Shown: in pieces, positions 32,971 to 45,736 of the stretch
Position numbering within the stretch: the first letter of the stretch is position 1
Layout: every line of letters starts with the position of its first letter
DNA from: Ornithodoros turicata
Taxonomy: Eukaryota; Arthropoda; Arachnida; Ixodida; Argasidae
Reading direction: 5' to 3'
NCBI RefSeq assembly: GCF_037126465.1
Contig: NC_088209.1
Coordinates: 372,001 to 436,000, forward strand
Length of the DNA: 64,000 bases
The notes under the pieces: generated by a model
What the model saw: the letters and a program-made list of their open reading frames with translations, nothing else
What the model was told of the DNA's origin: nothing
The model's database searches: none
Made by a program: the position numbers and the translations under genes

Positions 32971-34481
32971 CTTGCATTGGCCACCACGTCTTCAAGGGCG
33001 GCCATGATAAAGACCGTCAGCGCCATCCATCCGTTGCGGGGCAAACTACAAATTTCGTCATAATGACGTCACCTGGACGTCACGTGGTACGTCACCGTTA
33101 CGTATAGCACGGGGCGTGCCAGCCGCTCGCGCTGCGCGTTCCTTCCACCGCGATGCCGAGCCGCAGAATGTCACAATCGCTGTTGATAGTAAATCCAAGA
33201 GCAAAAGCTCATGAACAATTTGTGAACAGAGATGACACTAGCGACATGCGTGCAACAAAGGACACAGGAGACCAGGTGGGGGCTTGCTTTCTTTTATCAC
33301 AGGTAAATTCGCCATGGCATTGTAAACAGTATAAATACAGTATAAACAGTATTATGTAGTCCGTCCAACTCCAGTATAAACACCCACGACAGAATAATGT
33401 GCAATAACTAGTATGACCGCCTATGTAGTGAATAAGCACAAAAAGATAATGTACAAATTCCAGCAAACATAGATAGGGCCCAGGACTATTGCTGTCCCCA
33501 TGCACATCTGGAGCTTTCCACATATCTCTCGTACCAAGAAGGCGGAAGTGAACATATTTGCACTTTTGGGTCACATTATATGATACTTGCATGCTGTGTG
33601 GTGCTATGTCTCCCAACAGTTTTTGGCATTTGTAATGAATGCTATGGAGGAATTAGAAGGCACAAGTCCATTAGCTCAGTTTAGAAGTCTGTGATACTTT
33701 ATCTTGCAAAACATCCAAAATAATATCAGCTTCCAGCAATGACAACCTTGTTCAGAGCATACACACTGTTCATGACTACTACTTTGATTACAACAGCATT
33801 TTTGTATTAAAGGCATGTCAAAGCATTGACAATGTTTTCTGCTTCTGCTATTTTGTGTACATTTTGCTACGTGGTGTAGGTTTTCAAGCTGCACAAAGTG
33901 CTTAGCCCTGCACATAACTGCACGTACATACTGGCAGTTGTGCACACAACTATTGAACTCCGCACAGGATCCAAAATATAAAATTACGTACTAGGGATCT
34001 ATGTAGACAGGTATACACTGAATGCATATCAAAGAGAGGGCAAACTGCTGATGATCCAAAATAGAAAATCCATGCTAGGAGTCTATATACAAGGGGAAGC
34101 AAACAACAACTTTATTATGGGATGATGGCTGGGGCTTCCACAGGGATACACCTAATACGTATCAAAGAATAGCAAACTGCTGAAGATTCAAAATAGAAAA
34201 TGTATGCTAGGTATCTTGAACACAGGTGTACATACACTAAACATATAAATGGGCACACACTACTGAACTCTGCATGGCTGTCAAAATACAAACAACACAG
34301 TAAGGAACTATGTGTAAAAGTGCACTATGACAATCGTACGCTAGACAGGAATGAAAGAATCACAAGAGATCATGTGCAATCTAGGTTACAACTGAAAGCA
34401 CTGGATAGACAACAGAACCATGCATATGCTTTTGCATGGAAAGAAAATAACTTCTGGTTACATCAAAACAACGTGCACAGA
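32971..34481. other. 3' non-coding part of the P element
   Basis: About 1.5 kb between the left terminus and the transposase stop. Short frames only. It carries the subterminal inverted repeat near 33034-33050 and phrases repeated internally (aggggatctatgtagacagg-like text at 33990-34010, 34075-34095 and 34195-34215). Confidence 0.6.
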
Positions 34482-37400
34482 TTATGAACTTGGTCTCACT
34501 GCCTGCTGCAGTACCTTTTGACGTAACGTACTATTTCGTACTTCCTCATTCCTATGTCGTACAAACCAGAACAGTCGCACCCTGCGAAAAAAGTGAAATA
34601 AATCATCATACACTGATGAAGAATATAAGCTCAATGTCTTTGGCACAAGTATGTCCAACACTTCACACAGCTTGGACCTGACCCCTTGGGAGGTGAAGAA
34701 TGTCTTGACGTTTGCTTTGAAGGCCTCCTCGCACGCACCCACAAACGTCGCAAAGGCAGGAAGAGGAACTGACAGCTTTCCAAAGTCAGTACTGTCCACA
34801 TTCTTTACACTCAAATAAAGTAATAGCTGGGTACTGTCCTGAAATGTGGCATTGTCTTCCAGCAGTTTGCATTTCTGCTCAGAGGGGCAAGTGTGAGCAC
34901 CGAGAAATTTTGCACCAAGCCACCCTGCGAAGAATGTTGTGCTGTTGGACCCAAGCAGTGATGGCGACTCACTGGGTGCCACGATGACATCGTCAGTAAT
35001 GTGTGTGGCAGCAAAACATCCAAGTCTGCTCATGTAGTTAGAACCAATAGGTATTGCCGCCAGGAGGGAGTCCACGTCTTCAGCACAGTTTGAGCCCTGC
35101 GTAGTCTTAAAAAGTTGTCCGAGTTGCAGATGCCTTACTGCTGCCTGGAACTGAATGCAGCTGGAGTCAGGGTTGCTTCCACACTTTGTCCTAATTATGC
35201 AGAAGGTGTTTTCGAGTGCATCCTGGTTCAGCCTTCGAGTGAGGAGGTACTGTATGCCAGAGTTTCGCAGGTCTTCGCTGAGCTGAAGCACGGAAGTCAT
35301 GGTCAAGCAGAAGCCACGGATACACGGGGGTGGTCTCTTGCATCCAAGAACTGTAATCTTCTCAAACTCGGACAGGCACTCCAGCAAGAAGTCCTTGTGA
35401 GCAGACCCCTGTTGTGTTGCCGAAGAATATTTCGTCTTGCCATGCAGGTGGCTACTATTAAGAGTGTCGAAGAGACGGTCGACGCGCTCAACAAATCTGG
35501 CTGTGTGGATGGCATCAGGTGGTAGCTGGTGGAAAGTAGATAAGGTGAACATTGAGGCTGCAACATGGTTGCTGAAGATACGTGCAGCCAGTTTGACTTT
35601 CATTTTTGAGCTGAACGTTAAATTGAAGTGCCCATCAGTTAGCCGTGGCATGGACCGTATTTCAAGCTGTTTGTCAATGGCAAAAGCATCCCGGATATGC
35701 TGCGCCCTTATGATGTGGTTGCCAACCTGGAAGTCATACTTTAACAGCATGTTGCGAAGGCATTTCAGCAGGTGGGGTGGATCAAATATGAAGAACAGCT
35801 TCTCATCACCAATAGTGAGATACGGCTTCGCAGTTGTAACCAGCTTCCCCAGTAGAGAGATATTCTGGCTTCCTTGGCCACATGTCACAACTTTTGGCCT
35901 CAATCCTGCACTCAGGAGGCGGTGGTAGCATTCAAGCAGTTTCTCTTCCCAAGTTTGAAGCAGATGCTGCTCTGTGAGTGAAGAAGTAGCCTAAGACCTG
36001 CTTCCATGGGGTACAAATGCCTCTAGCCACGAAGAGAAGTGCTTTGTTTGCCAACTCAGAGGGAGCATAGTAGTTGCCACAGCTCGGAAATCCTTCAAAA
36101 CAGTCTTCTGTTGCATTGTACTCCAGTTCCCTCTTGATGTGCATCTCGTCGAAGATTATCACACAGAGCTTGTCCATTTCAGAGAAGTTTGTCACCTTTC
36201 GCTTCACAACATCAAAGACTTCATCTGAAAATCCAGGTCGTAGTGGGATACGTTTCATCCACAGCTGTAGTGACCTCACTGACGGCAAGTGGAACAGCTT
36301 TCGGCAGTACCTGTAGCCACGGGGGCTGTGAAAGTACAAGTTCAGCGCGAATGTCTTGTTTGGTGGTGACCAACGGCGCCCAAATTTGCACACACCTCCC
36401 ATTTTTATCTGTGCCTCCATGAAGTCTGCGACAGTTCCAGAGACGTGACACCTCACATGCTCCATCAGGTCACAGATGGTCCTCGTTCGCCTACGCCTTT
36501 CAAGGTCTCTCTGAAGCTTCTTGTTGCGGGCTTGCAACTGGAGCACTTTCTTGCGGAGGTTATCCAGATTGCCTTTTGTTGGCTGTGCTGGAGCTGCCAG
36601 ACTACTGGACGATGGGCAATCTTTGGGGGGATGCCAGCCACTTCCACCTGCAAATGGTGATCAAAAAGCATTCACAAGTCTGCGGACTTCATGGCGGTAG
36701 AGTATTCGTCACATACCTCCTAAGTGCTGAGGTGACGAGACTGCACGCAGTACACCAGACGACGTTCCTGGCAGAGGAGTGACAACTGCAGCTAGTGGGG
36801 AGACAACAGTGCTCTGTGTTGACAAGGCTGGTGCGTGTTGTGCGTAGCTATGGTCCTGATGAGACAGATCACGCTGTTGCTGACTTTCTTCAGTACCACA
36901 CTCTGATGAAGCAGATGATGTCGTACAGTTAGCCAACCCAACAACTACGTTACTCAAGTATACCTTCAGCATGGCAAGGATGACTCATCTGGTGAAGGTG
37001 TATTGCTCCTGTGCTGTCGTCATCGCAGGCTACCACAGCTTGCACACGTTCCTCCGTTGAAGGCCCACTGCTTTCAAGTCTGCTCTGATTGGCGTAGGCA
37101 CTACTTCCTCCTGTAAACCACCAGTAGCACTCGCAATAATTGCCTCTAGAGTTACAACATTTTCATGTGATAACTTGAGCATACCGACTTGTATTATACT
37201 TACCAACGCCATGCAGTGTGCGCTTCAATGTAGGAACTGCATCCCACCGAAGCCTTCCTGTGCGCAAATAAGCAACTGGTGCGAAGTGCTGGGAGCACAG
37301 GACCTTAGAGCGAATGGAAATTAGACTCGTATCCGCCTCCAGGTTGCAAAACTCCAGCCACGCCTTGTACCTGCGAAGCAGTTTTATTGTTGAAGAATTA

Positions 37401-37988
37401 TGCAAAGCTGTGCCACGAAAACATGCACTAGCTACAGCAGCCTGACCCTATATGCCCTACATTCAGAGCTAAAAAAAAAGAAAAAATCAGCAAGCAAAGC
37501 AAGCCATCAACATGCTAGCATTGGGTACATGTAAGCACATGCAGCACAGCCCTTTGTGTCCCGTACATGCAAATCGTTGCAAAACTCCTCGTTGAAAGCA
37601 GCCCAGCAGCCACATGCTTAAATATTTACATGTTTACCACTTCACTGTGGAAGGATGACCTATCCAGGGAGTGTCCATACAGTCTGAAAGCTGGAAAACA
37701 GGTGATACCATTGAAACGCTATTAATCTTATGTAACTTGCACTATGTTCACTTCACGCGCTCTCAATAAAACTCGGGGGGAGAGGTACGCATTGTACTTC
37801 AGCAAACACTGCACGTCCTCAACCAAGTGACTCAGCTCCGTTCTCGGCCGAAGACACTTATAATATATAGGAACTCACCTCAAGGGGTCCCGAGGAAAAC
37901 GGTGGAAACTTATACCGCCCATAGTGTCATCGGCGTCACAGTTTCCTTTCTCCTTCAGGAGGCACCGCTTATGTACGCGCCTCGACAT
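34482..37988 (-). CDS. P-element / THAP9-type transposase, one frameshift
   Basis: Exons by GT-AG junctions with consistent phases: 37988-37879, 37370-37204, 37110-36964, 36902-36717 and 36647-34482, about 925 codons. Exons 1-2 make a complete THAP finger (RCLLKEKGNC, ISFHRFPRDP, YKAWLEFC, VLCSQHFAP, DAVPTL). A coiled coil follows (LRKKVLQLQARNKKLQRDLE), as in the P-element dimerisation zipper. The RNase H-like catalytic acids are visible: VIIFDEMHIK, FIFDPPHLLKCLRN and QDALENTFCIIRTKCG (Glu). A single-base frame change in a cttcttc repeat near 35980 separates GYFF from SLTEQHLLQ; it could be a real lesion or a sequencing error. The start chosen gives the THAP its N-terminal Cys 9 residues in; an upstream in-frame extension to 38177 exists but looks non-coding. 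It cuts and inserts the element in the nucleus. Confidence 0.85.
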
Positions 37989-38471
37989 GGTGCGTCTCCC
38001 CGTAGAGCCTGCAGGAACAGGTTTACCGGCGTTCTGTTGTGTTTCACCATTGTTCGTGTGTGCCTGCCTTACCTTAGTTCTCCGAGGAGTGTCCCCTGTT
38101 TGACTTGGTGGTTTGAAATTGAAAAGACGACGATGAAGAAGAAAACGGCTATCAACAGTCACAAAGTGCGCAGTCAACTACGGCAAACTCGTAGCTAACA
38201 ACATGCTGAGGGACAGGAACCGGAACCGTACTCGGCTCTGTCTATAATCTTGTATTACTGGCAGACCGGGCGAATTGCTATATTAAAAATATGCATATTG
38301 GATTAATACACACATTATTCGCGCCTCCGATCAAATTATTTTTGTTTACGTTCGTAGTTTGCCCCTCAACAACCACGCTCGCATGTGTATCATGAAGGGT
38401 GCAGGGTTGCTAACACAGATTTGGTATTTTTTCTCGCCTTCGCTACCATTTATATGTACCTTGGAGTAAGC

Positions 38472-38774
38472 GTTAACGATAGTAAATGAACTATACGGTG
38501 CTGCTAACTGTGCAAGAGAATTTATGACAAGGAATTGGCAGACTCGTCAGTGCGTCGGTGTCAACCGTGTCAGGTGTGAGCGCCCGGCATAGCAGATATC
38601 ACCCTCGCGAGCGAAAAAACGTATGTCCCATGATTCCCGGAGCCGCAGCGACGTTCCCCTCTGGCGGCGCTCCAAGTTATTCAGCTCGTGTATTTATCAA
38701 GTGCAGATTTTGATGTGGGATGTCTTGTGTTACGCCCTGACAACGCGATCGGTATTGCCAAGTATCATGCCCTT
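38472..38774. other. intergenic DNA between P element and gypsy LTR
   Basis: This is the continuation of the pre-insertion locus right of the P-element target site. No gene or repeat is recognised. It ends in cctt, the left 4-bp repeat flanking the gypsy LTR. Confidence 0.5.
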
Positions 38775-38979
38775 TGTCAGCTGTCCTCCCATTTGATGCC
38801 ACACAAAGGACAAACGTTAAACGGACTTATTATCCGGATGATGATCGATTACACACATTACATTCATCACAAACGAAAAACATAACAAAAGTGAACCGGA
38901 ACAGGAAGAACTCCCCTCCCTCTCCCTGCCTATCTCGTCTCCTCTCCCCAAGGTGGCGCTAGTTCCTCGTCTCTCAACA
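38775..38979 (-). repeat. gypsy 3' LTR
   Basis: TG...CA bounded on the plus strand. A polyadenylation-type signal on the coding strand lies in the right place (ataataagtc here; ataataaatc in the other LTR). About 98% identical to the 5' LTR over 205 bp. Confidence 0.9.
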
Positions 38980-39041
38980 CGGCTGGCCTCCAAATCATTG
39001 CGCCCTCGCAATGTCGTCGTCCCACTTTGCGGTTGTCCCGC

Positions 39042-40858
39042 TCACAGCATAATGTAGTCTTGCATCCATATTGGGGCCCTTCTCCGACGGTGGTGGGATT
39101 CTTGCCCCGTTGGCGCAGGAGTTTCCTGTTGCTGGACGACCTCGGAAGCCGTTGCTTGTTCTGTGCTTTCTTCTGTCAATAAAGACTCTTCTGACTGCGG
39201 TATGGTGTTGCTGTCTGTTGGCTGAGCGTAGGCGTGCTTAAGTTGCCGCGCAGTGGCAAGTCTTATGTCCTCGACAGTATTGTCACTCCTCTCTATAGTA
39301 TATGTGTCTTTGTCAGAGTCCACAATTGTGTACGGTCCTTCGTACAATGGTCCGAGTTTGGTATCTCTAAATCCCTTGCTGTACCAAACTTTATCCCCAA
39401 TACTGAGTGGTGACGGACGATGCCTCAAGTCATGCCTTCGCTTCATGCTCTGAAGATAACTTGTCAGTGTTGCTTGCGCCTGTGCACGTTTAGCTTCAAT
39501 ATCATCTTCGTCGTCTGATGGCACTGACAGTTCATTGTCCAAAGTTCTTCGTGGCACATAGTTGAATAACAATTCAAAAGGTGATGTCCGGAGTCCAATA
39601 TGTGGCATGTTGTTCACTTGGAAGGTTGTTTCAGCAATGTACTCACTCCAGTGGTCTATGTCGCCACTAATGTTTTGTCTCAACGTGGACAAAACTTTGC
39701 CGTTTGCACATTCCACTAATCCGTTGGTTTGCGGTATGTAGGGCACAGTTAGTTTGTGAGTAATGCCTTTCTCATTAAAGTAACGTGTGGCTGCCCGCGA
39801 TGTGAACACCCGGTCGTTGTCTGTAATGAAGAATCTTGGAGTTCCAAAAGTAAAAATGATGTCTTCATCGAGGAACTTCAGAACATGTTCTGTAGACTTA
39901 TCTGGGACAGCTCGCGTGCTGATGAAACGCGTTGTCACATCGACTGCTGTTATGAAGTACTTATTGCAATCCTGTGAGTTAATTGGCCCCACATGGTCCA
40001 TTGCAACGGTTTCGAATGGTGAGTCGGATGGCACACGAGGGTTCATGAAGCCTGCTTGTACACCTGTACTGGGATTGTACCGTTGGCACACTTCACATTG
40101 CTTAACGTGGTTCTCCACATCACGATGCATGTGTTCCCAGAAGTAGCGCCGTTGTATTTTTGACAATGTTCGAGTGGTGTCGCCATGTCCGTCATTTTCG
40201 TGGTATTCTTGAAGGACGCTTGCTTTGAGGCTGTCGGGTACAACGATTCGCAGTCTCTCCCGTTCCCGTTCCTGAGTGACGTGTACTAGGCAATTATTCA
40301 CAATACGATAGTGTGAACTTGCATTTCCAGACTCCATCTCTTGGATGATTGATGCAGTGTGTGGGTCATTTCTCTGTGTGGAGCTCAGTCTGGAGTCCTC
40401 AGCTTCGAGAACGAAAACCCTGTGCGTGGTTTCTGGCATTCGAGATAAAGTATCCGCGACACTGTTTGTACTCCCTGCCGTGTGTCGAATTGTGAAATTA
40501 TAGCACATCAAGTCCAGAACGATACGGGCAAAGCGCCGATTCGGATTTTTCTTTGACATTAGGTGAGACACAGCCCAATTATCTGTGTAGATGTCAAAGT
40601 GCTCAAGTCCTTCGTAGTATGTGTTAAATCTATCGGTGATGGCCCAATGCACTGCAATTGCCTCCAGGTCTGTGCTGTGCTTATGTCTATCGAAATCGGG
40701 CACCTTCCTGCTTGCGTACTCCACAACACGAACGTCATCCCGTGCTTCTGTGACAGAACTGCTCCAAACGCAGTATGGGAGGCATCAACGTGAATTTGTG
40801 TTGGCAGTGATGGATCAAAGTTAGCCAGTACTGGGGCCTCTGCCAAGCTTTCCTTTAA
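39042..40858 (-). CDS. gypsy pol 3' part: RNase H and integrase
   Basis: The main frame (40724-39042, 560 codons) starts inside RNase H (EYASRKVPDFDRHKHSTDLEA, IYTDNWAV, NSVADTLSRMP). It continues with the integrase zinc domain (KQCEVCQRYNP), the DDE core (VAMDHVGPIN, FFITDNDRVFTSRAA, PQTNGLVECANGKVLST) and a GPY/F module (LGPLYEGPYTIVD). The upstream part (40948-40559) is in another frame and supplies LAEAPVLANFDPSLPTQIHVDA. The catalytic Asp residues and Glu (GLVE) are visible. The 5' edge is the TTAA insertion site at 40855-40858; the rest of pol is at 49326 onward. Confidence 0.9.
40855..40858. repeat. TTAA target duplication, left
   Basis: ttaa in the gypsy codons for T-L-K, repeated at 49322-49325. 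TTAA duplications are the mark of piggyBac and Kolobok transposons. Confidence 0.85.
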
Positions 40859-41305
40859 AGGGACTCTGACCAGAAACTGTGGGAGCTCTTTCGTACTTGT
40901 AGTCGATAAAGCACCCAACAAGGGCTCTCCATGCGAAAATACACGCATTAAAACCCCACGATTTCTCTAAACTCGAATTTTAAACATTCGACTTCATCCG
41001 AGTGCAGCACGCCTAGCGTCAAACTGAGAAAACATACGTTTATATAGAATATCCACCCCGGCCCACCATCAAGATGACGTCAACACGGGGGCCACTCGCA
41101 ACACCCACAATTGGCTCAAACGCGTCACGTGGTCACGCAATATCTGTCAATTTCCTTCATGAAATGGCATTTCTACGTTAATATGTTTTTGTTACAGAGC
41201 CTCAAAAAGAAAAATATACCCTGCATTTATCACCTGCAACAGTTTCTACGATTTTCTTTTCAATCTGTACACGGCGTTCGATATATACTTCCGCATCCGG
41301 TCACC

Positions 41306-41431
41306 TGTAATGGATGCCGTATGCCGAGCTTGCGAACTGCGAACTTGTGTGACTCCCGGTTCATCCTCTTTGTTCGGGTCATTGGGTTGGTGTTGGAGTT
41401 GGAGTTGGTCATCATATTCTGAACGTTTCAC
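41306..41431 (-). other. exon-like segment, unknown
   Basis: A hydrophilic minus-strand frame starts at an ATG (41431), continues with a Gln/His/Asn-rich stretch and reaches a GT donor-like site near 41306 (ttacag followed by gtgacc). No domain is recognised. It could be the 5' exon of a lost gene of the TTAA element. Confidence 0.2.
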
Positions 41432-42010
41432 CTATCGTTGCGGTGTACTTTTCTTGATCTGCTGCGAAGCGACGAACCGCAACGGCAGTCACTCGCCTCA
41501 GCGAACTTCTGTCTGCTGCATCTCAAAGGAGCATGGGGACCTGATGATACCTTCAACTAAAAAAACCAAATGTGCTCTCGTGTGGTCCTGACGGAAAAGT
41601 AGTATCAACAAGGTTAGCACATTTATTTTTCAGTTCCAAGTCTACGTACTGAAAACCATGCAGGTGCAGTCGATCATTCTCGTAGCTGTTGTGTAACGCG
41701 TATGCTTTCTTACATATCCCACAGAACCCTCCACTTTTTCGACCAAGTTATCGTTATGAGATCCTTCTGATGGCTTCTTACTAGGCTATGCCGCTCCGAA
41801 GCATTGACATGACGAAGCGTCGTGGTAGCTGCACCCCTCTGCCTTCGAAAGATGAATCAGTCATTCCACGCTGTGCTTACTGGCTTCGTATAGAGTCTGG
41901 CAAATCCGACAGACTTGGACTGCCTTTTTCAAGAAAGTTTGAAATGTAAGTATGTGTATATTGGTTTCACATATCCACCACATATTGAGCGTGTGTATGG
42001 TTGTACTTCA

Positions 42011-44442
42011 CCGTGTATTCACACGAGCGCCTTTTCTGACTGCGCAGCGACTGAAGGAGGAGAAGGAGGTATCAGCATAATCACGCAATCATCCAACCAT
42101 TCGGTCGCGGGCGGAGCTTATCGCACAGCAGAATCTATGAAGCGCGCACGTTTTTATTGTATTTTTGGCGAGATATCAAAGAGCCTTGTGCAACATCACT
42201 GCGCTCAGCTGCTCCGTCCGTCAGAAAGACGCACACGGATAGTTTGTTCGCGGGGCACAGAATCTGACGACTGACGCGCAGAAGGAGGACGGAGCGAAAA
42301 AGAAGTTACCCTCTGTTGCCAATGTTACAAGCTCTGTTATTTATTATCTAATACACCAGGTACAGCAACAGCCGATCTTGTGGAAGCTTGCCGATGAGCA
42401 AAATCGAAATGTACCAAGGAAACATGCCATGTGGGAAAAGCTCGCTCTTGAAATGGTAAAGAGACACCCGGACGTCGAAACAACGGTAGATGTGTACATC
42501 AAAACACTTTTTGGGTCCCCATATTCACAGTACAGTCGTTGTATCAGTTGCTGTTAATTAATAATAACGAGTTGGCAGCATTCGCGTTCCAAACCAAAAG
42601 GTATCGGCTCAGGACGCTAGCAGTTTGGTTTAAAAACGAGAAATGTGTGAGCAGTATCGCACGCCGGGTAAGACAAAGGGGGGCAAAATTTTATCCCCAA
42701 GCCGGCCACTGTAAGGTCACGCATATTCATAGTTGTCTGGCATCATAAATTAACCATGTAATGGTATAATATTTTAGGGCTGTCATTACACAAGCCTACA
42801 TGGTAGCACCCCGGGGTCATCATCACGTCATGCGGTGCATTCGCGGGATGCCACTGTGTGCATACATCGTGTTCTGACAAGCACCAACGAAAACGATCAG
42901 TTTTAATAAAGGGAGTCAGTTTTCCACGGTTTCACTATTCTTACGTGTTTCCCATTCATCGCGGCCACACAGTTTGGGAACTGCCACAGCGCTTTAGAGT
43001 AACGTGCTTTACCCCTGGATAAAGCTATAGTGCTGAAGATGCAACACTTACGTGATGGCGTCTCGCTTTGTCATGACATTATTTCATAATTAGTCACTAG
43101 GGGAGCTTCCTATATAACGCGATATGCAAAAAGTGCCAATTCGTTTTGAATTGGCACAATTGAATTTCGTTTTGTTCCATAATTTTGTATGTATGTATGG
43201 GACAGTAATTTACCCCCACCAGAAAAAGAGAAAAAGAAAAGAAACAGGAAAGATCATAAGGGTTGTTTGAGTGGATGTGAACTCTTCTCGCTATCCCACC
43301 GGTATACGCGATGAACGTTTTACTGGGAATGAGTAGTAGACACAAAAACATGGCCTGTCCAACGCCTAAAGCAATGGGGCCAATGAAACGAAGGAATTTA
43401 AAGCTACCAAAGCTAGCCAAGCTCGCCGAGAAAAAAAAAAGCAAGACGGATGGAGGATAGAGAATGAAGGGTGGAGATGCGTTGAGGGTGCATGAGTTCG
43501 TCGGGGACAGCAAAGTATTAGATGGGCCGTTGAGCAAGACCTCCCTTCTGCAGAAAGAGGACAAGGTTTCTTGCTTTAGCGGATCGTGCGGCAGAGGGAC
43601 CACCACAGACACAGACACAATTGACACAAAAAGGTGTACGCTCCACTCTGTCCTCCAATCAGAAGTGAGAGCACGGCAATGATTGGCGCAGAACCTGCTA
43701 TGCGGTGAAGCTGTTTTTACTGTGTTCGAAAGGTGCGACCTTTACGCCCACAATCGTCTCTGCTTTACACCACGCTCAACACCGTCAGACTGCTGCGGAT
43801 TCACGGTAAAAAACGACGACCCACAGTACTCTCTCCTACACTCTTTCCCGCTCACTCTCATTTACGAACGTTTTATACATTTAGAGGTATGTTTAAGCGC
43901 ACATAATTCGAAGGAACCTGTTGCAGACGGGTTGCGGAAAGACGATCACTGGCTAGTATACTGTCCCGCATATTGGCCTCTATACTCTCCTTCTGCGCTT
44001 TGCTATGCGGAGCAGAATGTATTTAAAAGTGGCCGCATCGATTCCCAAAACCTTGCGGTAGACAAATGGGTCCTCGTGTCGTAACTCCCGTGGAAGGCTA
44101 TTTTGCAGACCGTACTCTTTCCTCAGCACCCATTCATTCGCTTCTTTAAAAGCTTCTTTTCGTGGCAGCATTCACTACCGTCAATAAGAAAAGCAAGAGC
44201 CACAAATTTTCGCTTTCTTTCGTCCATTGTGTACCAAGCGCCGTGCACATAAAATTAATGCTGCAACGTTCAACCGCAGCGCGAACGTCATCCCCGGCTT
44301 CCCCAGCATCTGAGCCGACAGCACATTGGAACACTATCTGTGTAGGCATTCCAAAAGGGCGTAGCCTCAGCGCCTTATCATTTACCCCTCTCGCTCCTTC
44401 AGTCGCTGCGCCGTCAGAAAACACGCTCGTGTGAATACACGG
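42011..44442. mobile_element. PIF/Harbinger element remnant
   Basis: About 46-bp inverted termini start ccgtgtattcacacgagcg on both sides. Left of centre, around 42330-42530, frames give a MADF/SANT-like start (QQQPILWKLADEQN, MWEKLALEM), as in the second Harbinger gene. On the right a minus-strand frame encodes a transposase N-terminus (next entry). The flanking triplets are tca and tta, so the expected 3-bp duplication is not intact. The catalytic part of the transposase is missing: an internal deletion or replacement derivative. Confidence 0.7.
43980..44171 (-). pseudogene. Harbinger transposase N-terminal fragment
   Basis: The sequence FKEANEWVLRKEYG then LPRELRHEDPFVYRKVLGID then TFKYILLRI matches the typical Harbinger start (x-L-x-x-E-L-R-x-x-D-x-x-x-[FY]-x-x-x-L-x-[IM]-x-x-x-x-F-x-x-L-L). 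It stops at 43980 and the DDE core is not found downstream. The upstream continuation (44424-44146) is in another frame and does not look like transposase. Confidence 0.65.
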
Positions 44443-44959
44443 TTATATGCTACAGCGTATCAGCGTACATTATTATTCAACACGTAGTGTGGCAAACTCG
44501 ACATCAGTCACACAAAGCCAACAATTGCCTTTTCTTCAATTGCTTATTTTCATCATATCATGTTTTTGTCTGTATCTCAATTTACCAACCAACAAAGTAT
44601 ATTATTTTAGTATAATCGTATAACAAGTCACAGTTTTACCATGGTTTTGGCGCACTGTAGCCCGAGTTGCTTATGCGTCATTAAATTGAATCATCGTCAT
44701 CTTCAACTGCCATTATTCAATTGAAGTGTCAGGTGGATATAATGATACGGCGAGATATATTTTTTTTTGCTGTCATCCTGGAATTGCTCATTTCAGAAGA
44801 ATAGTCACCGTGAAGTTTGTTTTCGTTTTCAGGAACATTAAGAGGACTAAAACCAAACACTTTTCTTTCAGAGCATCCCTTATGCACCTGCATTTCAATT
44901 CCAATCTGTATTACAAGAATGACAGACCACTCAACAGAGATGAACATCTGAAAGTGAAA
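44443..44959. other. cargo DNA of the TTAA element, no gene seen
   Basis: AT-rich sequence with short frames only, between the Harbinger right end and the LINE fragment. Confidence 0.4.
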
Positions 44960-45430
44960 GAGCTGGAATGAAGATACGTTAATCTGTGTCAAAGGTTCTT
45001 AGTATGTGTGCGAGTCGAGGACATAGGTCTCAAGCTTATTCCTGTCTTCAGAAGAGGTGACAACTATGCTCCTTCTATCTATTAACCAGCTCCACTTTTT
45101 AGGGTTCCCTGTAAACTAATGGAGCACATCATGTACTACCACGTTGTCAACCAAGTTGACTCTGTCAATTTCTTTTTTTAAATTCCAGCATGGCTTTAGA
45201 AAAGGGTATTCTTGCAAAACTAACGTAGTGGAATTCGTTCACAGCATTTCAAACTGTCTTGATTTCTGGGTCCATGTAGATGTAGTATTCTTTTTATTTT
45301 GTAAGGGCTTTTGACACTGTGCTCTACGCTCGCGTGTTGGCCAAAGTAGCCTAATTAAAATTTGATCCTGCTACCTGGATATGCAGTTTCTCAACTAACC
45401 GTAACTGTGGCGACAACTCGTGAGGAGAAC
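44960..45430 (+). pseudogene. heavily decayed LINE reverse transcriptase
   Basis: Across all three plus frames the order of non-LTR RT blocks is readable: LIPVFRRGDNYAPS (normally P-x-x-K-x-G-x-x-x-x-x-x-N-Y-R-P-I), VPCKLMEHI, PAWL with KRVF (from Q-H-G-F-x-x-x-x-S), then a motif-A relic ending in FDTV and VLAKVA. Stops and frame changes are dense. It carries far more damage than the gypsy element that surrounds it, so it must be much older than that insertion. Confidence 0.65.
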
Positions 45431-45736
45431 CTATCATATCGCCACCATGCAGCATTTGTTATATTACAATCGCTTCACATTTTAATCTAGTCAAAAGCAA
45501 GGCCTTTTGGTGATCGGTCTTGTATAATTACGTGCCCCTCCGTTATGTAACACCACACTGGGTTCTTCAACCTATGCGAGATAAATAAATATATTGCCAA
45601 GTAAATTATCTACAAGGCTCGTTATTCCATTTCGCCACACTACCACAAGCAATTGTTAGAGTAGTGGCCCAGGGTATGAAGCTCACCACTAATCATCATT
45701 CAAACAAAGTTCATAATGTAAAATGCTTTACTCAGA

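Larger units (their letters stand above)
32946..38463 (-). mobile_element. P-superfamily DNA transposon (5.5 kb)
   Basis: Perfect 25-bp inverted termini (32946-32970 and 38438-38462, beginning aaggtacatataaatgg) and a second pair of subterminal inverted repeats (ggggcaaactac, about 64 bp inward on each side) surround a spliced THAP transposase. The extra base at the right end is a C that could also belong to the target. Terminal plus subterminal inverted repeats are the organisation known from Drosophila P. The copy looks recent: perfect termini, perfect target duplication and only one coding lesion. Confidence 0.9.

Noticed and set aside
35115..35928. Plus-strand frames of 136 and 163 codons
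   Set aside because: Antisense to the P-element transposase catalytic exon; no independent motifs.
43097..43627. 176-codon minus-strand frame with hydrophobic stretches
   Set aside because: It lies where the Harbinger core should be but shows no transposase motif; the hydrophobic runs come from a poly-A/T-rich tract.
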